Translations under genes and position numbers: made by a program | Origin: Desmodesmus armatus | Lineage: Eukaryota; Chlorophyta; Chlorophyceae; Sphaeropleales; Scenedesmaceae | Reading direction: 5' to 3' | Assembly (NCBI GenBank): GCA_007449985.2 | Contig: VIIQ02000575.1 | Span: 505,001-569,000, forward strand | Length of the DNA: 64,000 nucleotides | The notes under the pieces: model-generated | The model's input: the letters and a program-made list of their open reading frames with translations, nothing else | Database searches by the model: none | What the model was told of the DNA's origin: nothing | Shown here: positions 24,862 through 36,691 of the stretch, in pieces | How positions within the stretch are numbered: the first letter of the stretch is position 1 | How the letters are laid out: every line of letters starts with the position of its first letter

Positions 24862-27800
24862 TTATGCTGTCTTTGGCTTATCCTTGAAGCGCCGCTTTGC
24901 CTGTGAGTAGAGGAACACACCAAACAGGGCCAGGCCTGTTCCGAGGGCATTCTGCGTGGACAACGGGTGGTTGAAGGCTATCACACTCGCCACGATAACC
25001 ACCACACGCTTCACGCAGTTCCCAATACTGTGTGTGACGGGTGTGACACGCGAGAGGATCATGTAGGAGAGCTGCTGGTAGCCGTGGAAGCAGAGGCCGG
25101 CAGACAGCAGCCGCCAACCCAGCTCGGCCTGCGCTGCACTGTCAATGCCCTGCCGGAGAGAAAGAGACACCAGGGAGGCAGACACATGACACAATCAGCC
25201 TTGTCCTCACTTACTCAATCCATGCAGAGGGCAGACAACACCAGGCAGACATAGGGAGCCTTGAGATTTGTGTGATTAGGACTGGCCTCAATCCATGCAT
25301 GAAGAGCGAGGCAGACAGGCCAGCACAACATGGTTGCTGCCATGTTTGTGTGCAGAGCTGCATATGGTTCTCTAATCACTGGTGAGGTGGCAGCACCTCT
25401 CTCTGCTGACACATGCTGTCCCAGGCCGCATCCTCTGACACCCAAACACTCACCGCCGCCTGGAGCTTAGCCGGCAAGCATGGCAGTCCCTCGAACAGTA
25501 TGCTGACTGGCAGCAGCATGAAGAATGCCATGATGGTGATGACCTGGAACAGGTTCATGTTGTCAAGGGCACCCTGCAGGAAGGGCGGGGCACATACACA
25601 TACGTGCACACAAGTATCAGTATGCTGCAGATATGACCAACATTCAGAGCTGTGCTTGACTACTGAGTGTGTCGGTGCACAATCAGCTGCGCAGCAGGTG
25701 ACCGGGAAAGTGCTGCGAAGGCTGGGACCTTGGGTGATGTAGCAAGCAACTTCCCAGGCATGCGTCACTGCTGCACTTCAACCCTGTAATCGCCAGGAGT
25801 GCTTCTCCATTTTCCAGTACATTGCACGTCACATCAACCCCAACCTACACCCCACCTACCCCCCCCCCGGCGCCCTCCGCCCTCCTTCTCACGCACCTTG
25901 CTGATCATGAACTTCTTGCTGAGCACATTCCTGCTCTGGAAGGTTATGTTGCTGAACATGGCTGCCAGGAAGCCTGTCCAGTTGAAGGTGGCTTCACTCA
26001 GGCTGGCCATGATCACTCCTCCAACGATGGGCAGCAGCGTCAGCAGCACAGGCACTGGGGGCACGTCACCCAGGAACAGCGCACTGAACATCACACTGAA
26101 GAAGGGCTCCATGGCCTGGGGACAGGACACAGAGATGGAGACGCGTAAACACATGAGTCAGGTGTTTGCACATGACCAAAGGCTCAATGAAAACGACACA
26201 CACATGCACACAGTCTACAGAAGGGCTTCCGTGGCCTGGAGTCAGGAGACAGACATGGGCGGACAAATGCACACACAAACAAAAATCAATCAGTGATGAC
26301 CGCATGCACGCAGTGGCAGCAGCAGGGTGGCACATACGAAACACGCACACACACAGGCCAAGATACAAAGTCCTGCGACAATCACCAGCAGATGATAGAC
26401 AGAAGCCAGGGATGGCTCATGGCAGACTGCATTGCACACAGCAGAACCTCACCTGCACAAACTTCTATACCCATTACGCCACCACACACAACCCTCAACA
26501 CATTGTATGTCATCTTCATGCAAGGAAACCATAGCAGCATGGCCCTGATGCCCCGCCCCCTCACCTTGACTGTGTGTGTGAAGGACACCGCCACCTTGCC
26601 TAGGCTGACATTGGTCAGCACATTGCCTAGCACGTGGATGATGGCCAGGGGGTAGATGGTGGAGATCTGCAGGGGCAACAGCATAACCATGTGTAAAAAA
26701 ACATGAGTTACATCCATCAAGTGCATCACTAGCAGGTAGTCATGATGACAGGGCAGGCTCAAAGAGTGCGTTCCGACACGCACTTCTGTGTGTGAATGTA
26801 TTGCTCATGCTCACACCGGCAGTTGCGCACGTGCAAACTTCATTCTGCCCATGCCTGGCTGGCAGCACCGCCCCCCTCCCACGTACACACACCCTGCACC
26901 AAGATATGCCTCTGTGCAAAATACTCACTGCTGCCTGGTGCTGCTGCAAGCGACACACCAACAGTTATGCTGCTGCACCAGATTCCGCCGTTCCTGCTGC
27001 TGGTATCTCTGCAGCTGCTGCTGCTGCCTCAGTGCATGCTGTAAGGTTGCAACCCAGGCAGACCGAATGCCGTCAACCATGCCCCCCCCCCATGATACAG
27101 ACTCACACCTTCCCAACACAGTGCACCCCCACATACACAGACACAACACCTCTGCTATACACCCAAACACATCCTCTACCTGCTTCCCCTCCCCACAGTC
27201 AGACAGCCAGCCATCCAGCCACTCACCAGCCTTGCGTCCAGCTTTGGTGGCTTCACAAAGCCTGTCGCCCAGAAGATCATCGACAGCACACTGCCAATGG
27301 CAAACTGCACAGCACCAACCGCACAGCACACAAGAGTGGTTGCAGTGAGTGGCAATGTTGCACACACACACACACACTATGGGGATGAGGACTGCGACAA
27401 CAGACAGCATGTTTGGTTGGCGCAAACAACCATGACAAATGCCAGGGCGGTGCTGTTTGGGCAAAAGTGATCGCTGTGTGCCTCATTCATGCGCAACCAT
27501 GGCAGCTGCAGCAGCTGCAGCAGTTGGTGCCACCAGGCCTGGCTGCTGCTGCTCTCTTTGCTGCTGAAGTGGGTGTGCTGGCATGCGTCTGTCGCTGCCC
27601 GCACCTGGATGTTGGTGACTGTGAGAGGGTGTGGGAAGCCCATGATGAGGGTCTTGTTGTAGCTGTCAGGCAGACGGGGCAGCGGCAAGCACACAGACTC
27701 AGAAAAACAGTGGGCAATTAGGTGAGTTACCAACATGAGCAACTGAGGTTGCACGGGGCGCTGCACACGGTCACTTCCAGGGCCATCATGTTGTGGTGCA

Positions 27801-28593
27801 TTTGCCATCAAAAGACTGCTTGCACAGCATAGGTACGCACGTCAACATACAAACGCTGCTGCAATGGCTGACAAGGCCACAGACCGTTGTATTAGCTAGC
27901 TGCTGTGCTCAGCATGCTGAGAGATTGCTGCACTGCTGTTGCCCAGTGAGGGTGCTGCTCACATGTTGAAGTAGATGTTGGCCAAGTACCAACCGGCAAA
28001 CATGACCCCGAGCTTGAGCAGCGTGGTAGCATTGCCCTTGGGTTCGTCAGCAGCAGCTGCAAGACAACGCACCACCGTTTATGCAAAGCCATAGAGACTG
28101 TCGTTCACATGCTGCAGGCGTGCTGACACCTAGGCGGCAAATCAACTCTGAATGCAAGGAGGGGTCTGCAGGGACTGAATTTTACTTTCAGGCATCTAAG
28201 CTGTTACAATTGGGACCACTGTGAGCCCTGATAAGCCTAGTGCGTTGAAGATCTCTCCGTTGACTATTGCGAGTTGGTTGGAGGTAACTGCCGCCGGCAG
28301 CAGCAGCGATGCCAAGGCTGTACAACAGCCAGGCTGGGCCGAGCCTCACCTGCTGCGTCCGCTGCAGCTTGGCAAACAACGCTGCCTTTGCTGATCAGCT
28401 TGGCCGCTGGTAGTGCCTGCCTGCTGCTGCAGCTGCTGCCCACCAAATGCTGCTGACTCTGCAGGACTGGGCATGGTCGGGCTGACGATCTACAGCTGCT
28501 GGTAAGGTGTAGGGGTGTCTTCAATGGCAGTGGTTGCAATCGATTTGGTTGCAGCAGCCTGCTGCTGCTCTGCTGCAACATAGCTGATGACAT
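24862..28593 (-). CDS. Plastid phosphoenolpyruvate/phosphate translocator (PPT-type)
   Basis: An inner-envelope antiporter of the triose-phosphate translocator family (DMT superfamily) that exchanges phosphate for a C3 phosphate, here probably PEP. Eight minus-strand exons: 28350-28593, 27963-28056, 27605-27662, 27227-27304, 26565-26666, 25897-26115, 25454-25573, 24862-25149; exactly 400 aa in phase. The first ~80 residues are Ser/Arg/Gln-rich without acids ([16 protein letters not shown]), a likely transit peptide. The core has [74 protein letters not shown] and [13 protein letters not shown]. It ends [23 protein letters not shown] and the KPKTA end match PPT better than TPT or GPT as I know them; substrate is inferred. 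Intron 5 carries a duplicated copy of the exon 6 start. Confidence 0.92.
26101..26260 (-). repeat. Duplicated start of translocator exon 6 inside the upstream intron
   Basis: The sequence around the exon 6 acceptor (GAAGGGCTCCATGGCCTGGG at 26101) recurs 119 bp away at 26220 as GAAGGGCTTCCGTGGCCTGG, followed in both by an ACAGGA/CAGGAGACA-like stretch. The second copy has lost the ATG but keeps CAG-like acceptor context on the minus strand. Confidence 0.7.
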
Positions 28594-28918
28594 CGCTGAT
28601 GAAGACCCGCCTGCCGCCTCACGCAGGAGTGGTGGGAACTGATCCAGCTAGCTTTGCAGCTGAAAATCGACTTCAAAGCAGGGATCACTTCTGCGGATGG
28701 ATCACATGTGGCCGTTTGCGATGTGACAACCGTTTGAACAGGACAGCTGTTGAGGCCACGAGACCACGTCACAGGGATGTCGCCGTACAAACATAATCTG
28801 CTCTGCAGTAGAGCCCAGCAGCTTCGGCAGAGCACCTGGACCCCCACCTCGACAAACATGACGTCCTCATCAGAAATACTTGCAAGCAACACAACTCTGT
28901 GACGACTTGACTCTAAAG
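28594..28918. promoter_or_regulatory. Divergent promoter region between translocator and At4g15545-like gene
   Basis: The two start codons face away from each other across 325 bp, so a shared bidirectional promoter is likely. No specific motif was identified. Confidence 0.45.
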
Positions 28919-31438
28919 ATGTCAGAATCGTACATGGACAAGGCACTGCCCCCAGAAGTGCTGGCAGTGCTCCCCTTGGAGACCAACCAGTGGCTTGACG
29001 TCGCTCACAGCATAGTCTGCCATGCATATGCTCAGAAGGTGTTTGATGTGGCATCGTAGCAATGCACCAGCTGGGCCTGTATGGCGCGCTAGTGGGCCCT
29101 GCCTATGCCCACCTGGGGCATGCTGATGCCGTCATGCTGTTGCTGTGGGTTGTGCTGTTCACTGGTTGATTCAGGTCTCCAAGCTGGAGTCAGAGGCTGA
29201 GCAGCTGCATACAGACTTTATGCAAAGCCAAAAAAACGTCAAGGCGCTTGAAAGGCGCCTGGCTGGCATGGAGTCAGAGCTTGTGGAGCAGCAGCAGCGG
29301 GTGCGTGCCCCAACAGTATCTGTTACTTTTGCTCCCCAGCCTTGTTGCAACTGTGCCACACAGCATCTTCACACTATCATTGATCTGTAGCCTCTGAGGT
29401 TCCAGGTGCCGTCAGGTATCCAGTAGTACTCCAAATACAAGTCAACACCCACCAGCCTGTCTGCTGCTTTGTCCAACGTGCTGCAGGCACGGCAGTGCAT
29501 GACGGAACAGCACAAGCTTGTGGCAGAGAAGAATGCCTTGATTGAGACAGTCAAGCGGCTCAACAGGGAAGTTGCAAAGCTGGAGCACTTCAAGCGCAAC
29601 CTGCTGCAGCAGCTGCAGAATGACTGTGAGGTGGGGTGACCAATGGGTGCTGCATTGCCCTTAATGCGTCTGTGTGTTGGCTATGCTGCCATCTGCGCCA
29701 GTAGCGGTTCTTGTATCACATGGACCCTTATATGGCCTTTTGGGCAAAAGGCGGTGGCACTGGCCTTGATTTTGGAGGACAGGGTCAGAAGGCAGCCAAG
29801 TGGGTTGAACAGCTTGAGAAGGCCATCCCAAAGACGGCGTGGACTGATGCTGGACTAGCACCCTGGACTGCTCGATCGCTTACTACATGTGCTGCTGTCT
29901 GTATGCTCCAGGCTGATGCACCTGGATCAGCCTATGCTGCGGTCGACATGACCACAGAGCGCCTGGTCAGCGAGGTGCTGCACAGCGCAGACGGCATTGC
30001 AGCAGCTGCAGCAGCAGCTGCAGCGAATGCGGCGATGTCAGCCAGTGGGCACTACACGCAGCAACACCCGCTGCAGCAGCAGCAGCAGCAGCGGCAGGGG
30101 CAGCAGCTTGGCAGTGGCAGCTGGTCACCGCCGAGGCAGGGTGGCATGGCAGGGGCTGCAGGCAGGCTGCAAGGTGAGCCAGCAGCAGCTGAGCCTGCCA
30201 AGCAGCAATGTGCGTTGGGCTTCCAAGAAATTGAGAGTGGCTACAGCAGACACTTGTATGTGTGTCTGATTACACCACCTGCTGCTGGCTTTTGTCAGTG
30301 ACTACATCAACCGAGCCATTCAAACGTGTGCGCTGCCATGTTGACGTGTGACATGTGTCTGCTGATTGATGCAGGTCCCAGCAGCCCTGGTGGCAATGCG
30401 TATGCCAACATGGGCTATGGCAGCGCCCAGGCAGCAGCAGCAGGCGCTGAAAACACCGCTGGCCACCACCACGCAAGTGGCGGCAGTCCCTACAGGGGTG
30501 TCCGCTCCTCAGCTACTGCTGCTAAGGAGGCAGTGCTGGGCAGCAGGTCAGGCATCCCTGCTGCCAGCACAGCAGGCCCCACCTCTGCAGGGGCTGTGGG
30601 CCCAGGGGGCCAGCAGCAGCAGCAGCTGGGGGCCGCTGCTGTACACGGGCTGGCTGCAGCAGCCAACAATGTGGGGCCCAGGTTCTCTTCGCCGCCACAC
30701 CAGGGGCCGCCTGGCAGGGGGTCTGGTGTTGGGGGCAGGGCAGGGGCTGCTACCTCACCACGCATTGATGGGAAGGAGTTCTTCAGGCAGGCCAGGTGAG
30801 GACTGGCTCGGATGGAGCACCTTTGGTGGGCTCATGTGACGGCAGGGACAGCCTATGGCACTTTTTGGTGGTTGCAAGCGGTCCTACGCTTTTGCCCCAA
30901 GGTGGAACTTCTGGGTGCCGGGCAGGGCACAGCCGGGGTGGAGGTGCATGCATTCTGGAAAAGGGGGTCAGCAGAGGGCGGAGTGGAGCTGTCAGGATGC
31001 CTGCTGACGGGTGTGTGTGCCCGCTTGCTTGCCTTCCTGTTTGTCCTGCAGGGCCCGGCTGTCTTACGAGCAGTTCAGCCAGTTCCTTGTTGCCATTAAG
31101 GAGCTGAATGCAGGCAGGACCAGCAGGGAGGACACCCTGGGGGCAGCCAAGGCACTGTTTGGACCCAACAACAGCGACCTTTACGGTGAGGGCCAGGACA
31201 GCCACTCCAGCTGCTGTTACAGCGCTTGCTAGGTAGCCTCTGCAGCTGTGCAACTTCTGCAGTTGGAGGGGCAGCAGCAGGCCCACACACTGCAGCCTGT
31301 TGTACAGGGACACCACGTGCAAAGCCAGCCTATTGAAGCACCATTTCAGTAGGCAAAATCTCATTAATGCGCCTGCTGTTGGCCCTGCCTGCAGGTCTGT
31401 TTGAGGGTTTGCTGATGAGGCACCTCACAAACTTCTAG
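28919..31438 (+). CDS. At4g15545-like plant-lineage coiled-coil protein
   Basis: Similar to the uncharacterised land-plant proteins annotated as At4g15545-like. Seven exons: 28919-29038, 29175-29300, 29487-29630, 29912-30173, 30375-30795, 31052-31185, 31395-31438, giving 416 aa. The N-terminus has LPPEVLAVLPLETNQWLDVA. Next comes a heptad-rich segment starting VSKLESEAEQLHTDF and running through ETVKRLNREVAKLEHFKRN, clearly a coiled coil. The middle is Ala/Gln/Gly-rich and disordered. The C-terminus has EFFRQARARLSYEQFSQFL, AIKELNAGRTSREDTL, ALFGPNNSDLYGLFEGLL and RHLTNF, the conserved end of the plant family. Function in plants is not established to my knowledge. Exons 1-3 are too short or lack ATG, so they are easily missed by ORF calling. 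Confidence 0.85.
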
Positions 31439-33374
31439 CAGCCAAAGCAGCCAGGCATGTTGGTGTACGGGGGCCCGCAGGCAGTAATACTGGCATCTGT
31501 GGCGCAGCACAGCGGGGGCGGACTGGGGACTCTCATGATGGCCCGAGACTTTGAAGCCTCAACGTTGATGCTGGAGGAGGTGGTGAAACTGGTTGCCCTG
31601 CCAGCACTGCAGGAAGGCCAGGCTGCAGCTGTGCTGCCTGCAAAAGATGGGGTCAGCAGCAGTTGGGTCCTGTAGCGGCGACCAAGCGCCGCAGAAAGTG
31701 TGTGCAGACAGCGCCTGGGTCAGCCTTCACACAGGAGGAGTGAGTGCATCTGTGTACTGGTCTGAGCAGGGCTTGTGCACTGCTGGGAGGAACGGTGACA
31801 GGGGACCACACTGCCTGACCAACACTGAACCGGCCTTGTGTAGCAGGTTGTAGTACTGCTGGGCTGTTGTAAGGCATATGTTGCCTGCAGCCAAACACTG
31901 GAGGGAATCTCTAGTGATGTGTGTGTGACATTGACCAGTTGTTGCTGGCAGCAAGCAATGTTTCAGGGGAGCCACGCTGATGCATTGGTGAGGGAGGTGC
32001 TACTGTCACACTCTGCACACTCTTTTGTTCTTGACCAACATAGTACTGGCTTCAATTAGTTGTACTGTCAGTCAGCGCTCCCTGTGTAGCCTGCATGCAG
32101 CGCTGCCGATGGGAGCCGCCACTGCTTGTAGTAAGATCGCAGAGGCTGAAGCTGCCGTGTCTGTCAACGGAAACAAGTGGATAGTGATGCATATGCATGT
32201 GCAGCTGAAGCTAGACGAGCTTCGGGGCCCCCCAACCCTTGGCTCACTGTGACATGAAGGTGACTGGCCAGTTGCTGCCCTTCTGCTGGGCTGGATGTTG
32301 CATCAAAGCTCCACTGCTTGCATCAGCTGGGCACCAGCAAGCTACTGCTTTGCAGCCTGAAGTTCCAAGGTCATGGTGGAAGGTGGTAGCTGCTGCATAT
32401 TCAATATACGCAATGTGATCTTTCGACTTGTAACACGTAGAGATACTGCCAGAAAATAGGCGTGCTGGCATGCCTTGCTTTCAGGCCGTATGGAGGCATA
32501 AAGCAAGCACAAACAGTGGTGATGTTCATGCTCAACATACATGCGAGGTTGCATTGTTACCAACAGCAGCAGCGATAACAACGAGTCAGACTGACTGCTT
32601 GGTGTCAGCTAAGACAATATGTCCTACAGCTGCTGCTGCACTCTCTGCAGCAAGCAGCGCGCTGCACAAGGCCTCTGTTGGTTCTGTCGTGACACTGAAG
32701 GCATCGACAAGCTATACAAAGCACACACAGTGCTGCCCTGTGTTGATCTACCATGCAGCTTGTCAAGTAGCCGATGGGCTGCCAGCAAAGCTGTCGACGT
32801 GCTTATGCAGCAGCTGCTGCACCAGCAACAGCCCCGGAGCAACAACAATTGTAGCTGGAGTGTCCACTGCTGAAACAAAGCTCCCTCTCTGCTCTCTCCC
32901 GTGCTGCACACACACCCTGATATGATATGACACACTGTATACCTACACAGGACTGACCGCTGTGCCTCCAGCACCAGCAAGCTGCACAGAGCCCAGACGG
33001 CTCCCATGCACTCCTTACTGGACATGAGGCCAGCACCCAACCACCCCACCCTGCTGCAGGTGCTGCAGCTGTGCTAACAAAGCTGGTTAGTAACTGCGCA
33101 CAGCACCTGCTACCCGGGCCTGAACCAACAACACACCCACCCAGCTGACTGCTGCACGACAGGCACAGCCCCTTGGTAAGGACCATCCCATGCCAGCAGC
33201 TGCCTGCTACAGCAGGGGCCAGCGCCAGCAGCACGTGAGACTGGTAAGACCCCGCACATGCTGCAGCTCCTGCCCCATCCACCGCTCAGGCAGCTAACAC
33301 CACTGCCGAGCAGCAGACAGGCTCCCCGCTGCTGCCGCTAGGGTTTCCCGCTAGGGCATCAGCTGCTGTGCTGC
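31439..33374. other. Intergenic, nothing supported
   Basis: Convergent 3' flanks of the coiled-coil gene and eIF5A. A 72-aa frame at 31457-31675 begins just after the stop codon and is mildly hydrophobic but unrecognised. A TAAGATCGCAGAGGCTG stretch at about 32134 recurs near 61339, suggesting an old dispersed repeat. Confidence 0.5.
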
Positions 33375-34898
33375 TTATGAGCCCTGGGTGATCTTCACGC
33401 TGTTGATCATCTCCTCACCCATGGCCTTCAGAACTGAGACGACCAGCTCAGAGCCTGCTGCAAACTGCTCCTTGATCTGCTCTGCCAGCTTGTCAGCATC
33501 CTCTGTGCCCTTGGGCAGGGTGAGGTCCTCACGGGTGTCACCGTTCTCAGCCATGAGGGACACCTGCAGGGAAAAAAGAAGCAGCAGCAGGGGACGACGA
33601 TGCGAATCGTCAGCGCAGGCAGGGGCACGTGTCAGAAACAGCTCGGGGTTGGCTGGCAGTTGGGGAAGTCACAACAGTGCAGTGCTCTGCTGTTGCGAGC
33701 AGCCAGTGTGCGCTGGGGCAGGGCCAAACAGTGCCGCTGGGCGCCCTGCCTGGGAAGAGGTTGCAAAGGGCGGTCCAGCTGGCCTGGCTTGGCCCCACAG
33801 CTGCTGCAGGCTGAGACAGGCTGCTGTGTGTCATTACGGTCGCCTACATGGCTGTATTGTGGGTCACCCCTACTGCCGCTGAAGGTGTGCAGCTGTGCTC
33901 GCCGAGCAAAATCTGCTGCTAGGCTGTGGTGTGCTGTGGCGCATGTGACTTACGAAGCCCTCCTCGTTCACGTCCAGCAGAGTGTACTCAGTACGGGAGA
34001 TGTTGGGCACCTGTGCACACAACCCACAGCATGATACAGGGCGGAAACATGACGTCAGCTGGCACAGGCAGCAGCTATGTGGTTGCTTGATGTTGACAGT
34101 GTGCTGAGTGCTTTGCAAGCAGTCACACCGCAGCTGTGCCATCAAAATCCCGTGCCGCCACAGTAGGGAACATAACTGGCAGCGACGCGGATGAGGCGCT
34201 TACATCCATGTTGTGTGAAGAGGGGGTCATGTCCTCATACTTCTTGCCGGTGAAGATGTCAACACCCACAAAGTTACACTTTGCGTGACCGTGCTTGCCG
34301 GTCTTGGAGGTGGACACATCCACAACCTGCAAACAAACAAACAAACAGCAAGTCCGCCCTGACGCATCGCAGGAAGGGCAATTGTGATGTGGCCACATTG
34401 ATGCCCTACAACCCCATTGAGGTGCCTCAAACATAATTTGGACATGCTGCAAGCTGCTGTAGATGTTGCAGGTGGGCAACTGCTGTGGTGCTGCTGCTGC
34501 TGCTGCTGTTGCTTGACGGTTAAGCTGCGGCCACTGCACTGCGGGCGCACCTTGCAAGGGCGGCCCCTGATGACCATGAAACCGTTCTTGCGAATGGTTC
34601 CGGCGGCCTGGGGGAATGTGTGGGAGGCACCGGACTCGGTGGCCTCAAAGGTCTCGTGATCTACAGTGACAGCAGGAGGCAGGCAGGAGAGTGGGGAGAG
34701 CTGCTTACCACAGATGATTGTGCTGATCTAAATGTGGCAAGGCCACCATGCATGCAGCGGCGAAATTCATGCCTAACGCTGCTGCCTCCCCAACAGTGCT
34801 GTGCTGCTGGAGCCTGCCACTGCACTGAGACTGGAAGGGCCTGAGCTGCCGCAGCAACCCCAGTTTGAAGCACTATGCTACATACCGTGCTCGCTCAT
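33375..34898 (-). CDS. eIF5A: Translation factor eIF5A
   Basis: eIF5A binds the ribosome and relieves stalling at difficult peptide bonds, and is activated by hypusine modification. Five minus-strand exons: 34886-34898, 34551-34660, 34204-34326, 33954-34010, 33375-33563, totalling 163 aa, a normal length. Exon 1 encodes only MSEH plus one base. The conserved core reads [20 protein letters not shown], then [20 protein letters not shown] with Lys52 as the expected hypusine site, then [13 protein letters not shown]. The C-terminal OB-fold has [24 protein letters not shown] and [12 protein letters not shown]. All key residues are present. Confidence 0.96.
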
Positions 34899-36691
34899 GG
34901 TGAAGAGTTGCGAGGAAGATACGGTGGTTGGCTGCTGCCCTTGCGACTGGCTGCTGGCTGGCGCTGAGTACGCTGAGCGTGACAGCAGCGAGGAGGAGCT
35001 AGCAGGTGCAGCAAACAAGGCACCAAAGAGGACGGCACTAATGCAGCGCACCGCATTTGTGTGGGTGCAAAGACAAAAAGTAAAAACCTAAGCCAAGTCT
35101 CTGATATGCGCCGTTTCCTTCACTATTGACAAGCACAATGTCACCAATTGATTTTGAGGGCACACGCTGTGCAGGAGAGTGCATCAGCAGTGAAAGCTGA
35201 TGGAGGTTGCCCTGATCAAACGCTGCAGTCCCAGCTTGCTTGCCCCCACACCCAGGCTATCAAACAAGACTGCTGTTGATGATTTCACCACTGTGTCTTC
35301 AAAAATCCAGCCTGGGGAGCTGCACTTGGCCTGCAAAGGCTGGGAATTGGTTGCCAGCCAGGCTGGCTGAGCCAGCACGCCCCAAGGCCACGCTGACAGC
35401 TCTGGTACCTTGTCTTGGCCAGTGCAGAAGCACACATAGTTATTCTTTGCAACTTCCAACAAGCCAGCTCCTGCTGCAGCAGTACGCCTAGGGAGCCCCT
35501 GAGCTTGGCAGGGGTCACAGTACCGTCTGCACCTCTGCAGCCAAAGCCTGGCAAGTGTTGCTAATTGTGCTAGATGCTTTCTCCCGTCTCCCCTGCCGTC
35601 AGTAGCTGCAGTTCTCAATCCATCTTCTCATGAAGTGCGCAGCCTCTCAGCGGCGCGCACGTTGTTGTGACTGCAGCAGCCGCTTTTCAGTTGCCAGCAG
35701 CAGGGCAGTGGTGCAAGATGCAGCCTCCCCCTCGCTTTGCTGCTGCAAGTGCCGCTGTGCTTTGGTTGTCTGTTTTGAAACTTCATTTGGGCTGCTGCTA
35801 TCGATGGTGCACTGCCTGGTAGGTACGCCCCTCAGGCTTGTTTGCAGGATACAGTTGGGTGCCAGGGTTGGTGTGCAAGAAAGCTTGCCACTCTGCACAA
35901 CGAGTGAGCTCTTGCATAGTCTCACAGGTCAGGTTGCCATTCCATTTACGCACAGCTGGCATGTCACCGGTCTGAAACAGCCTCATCACAGCATGAAGCA
36001 ATCTACACGCAAGGGGGTGACATGGTGCTGTCAAACAGCGACTGCGATACTGCTACCACCTGCACCCCCCAATGACCCTGCCAACACAACGCCAGCCCAG
36101 CACAAGAACACACTCACTACCTGACCCGACACCCAACACTCCTGCATTGGTGGCTGCCGTAACCCCTTACGTGCACCAACCCCAAGTCACAAAATTTCCC
36201 CACAGCATGGTTTAATCATGCCGGGCAGTGTACTACAGTCCCACAGCCGCACCGACCCAGGCTGCAGTGCACGCTGCACACCTCCTGAAGTGGGGCAGTA
36301 CACAAGTACAGGTCGCTGCATCATGCCGTTCAATGCAGCAACGGGACCCCACACCATCAGAGAACCTCAGGCTGCCTGGCCTCTTGCACTGCATACTAAC
36401 AACACCCCCAGTCACTGGCCTGGCGCAGCAGCCGCTCACCCTAATTCTAAACCCTAAACACCAGTCCTAGTCACTAGCTGAACCCTGAACACCAGTACTG
36501 GTCACCAAACACCAGTCCTAGTCACTAGCTGAACCCCAAACACCAGTACTGGTCACGAGGCGAACGCGAAGGATCAGTCCTGGTGACTAGCTGAACCCCA
36601 AACACCAGTACAGATCACTAGCTGAACCCTAAACACCACTGGCAGTACTGATCACTAGTGCAGTATATAACCCTGAGGCTGGCTGTGGGGT
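34899..36691. other. Intergenic with possible decayed coding fragments
   Basis: On the minus strand, 35184-35618 and 35798-36034 contain natural-looking peptide stretches (for example NNYVCFCTGQDKVPELSAWP and TGDMPAVRKWNGNLTC), and 35647-35925 another. They are in different frames, do not splice cleanly by eye and match no family I know. They may be a pseudogene or unresolved exons. The plus-strand reading at 35630-36124 is their shadow. Confidence 0.3.
36440..36660. repeat. Degenerate tandem repeat with CCAGTACTGG cores
   Basis: Several units of roughly 35-50 bp repeat GTCACTAGCTGAACCC, AAACACCAG and AGTACTGGTCA. The AACCCTAAAC parts resemble plant telomere sequence but are interrupted, so this is an interstitial repeat and not a telomere. 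It lies just past the 3' end of the zinc-finger gene. Confidence 0.75.

Noticed and set aside
32470..32925. 151-aa plus-strand open frame
   Set aside because: Cys/Thr-rich, overlaps open frames on the other strand, no recognisable domain.
36440..36640. Telomere-like AACCCTAAAC units
   Set aside because: Only isolated, interrupted units occur within a longer tandem repeat in the middle of gene-bearing DNA. A TTTAGGGTTTAGG fragment at about 2495 is likewise single.
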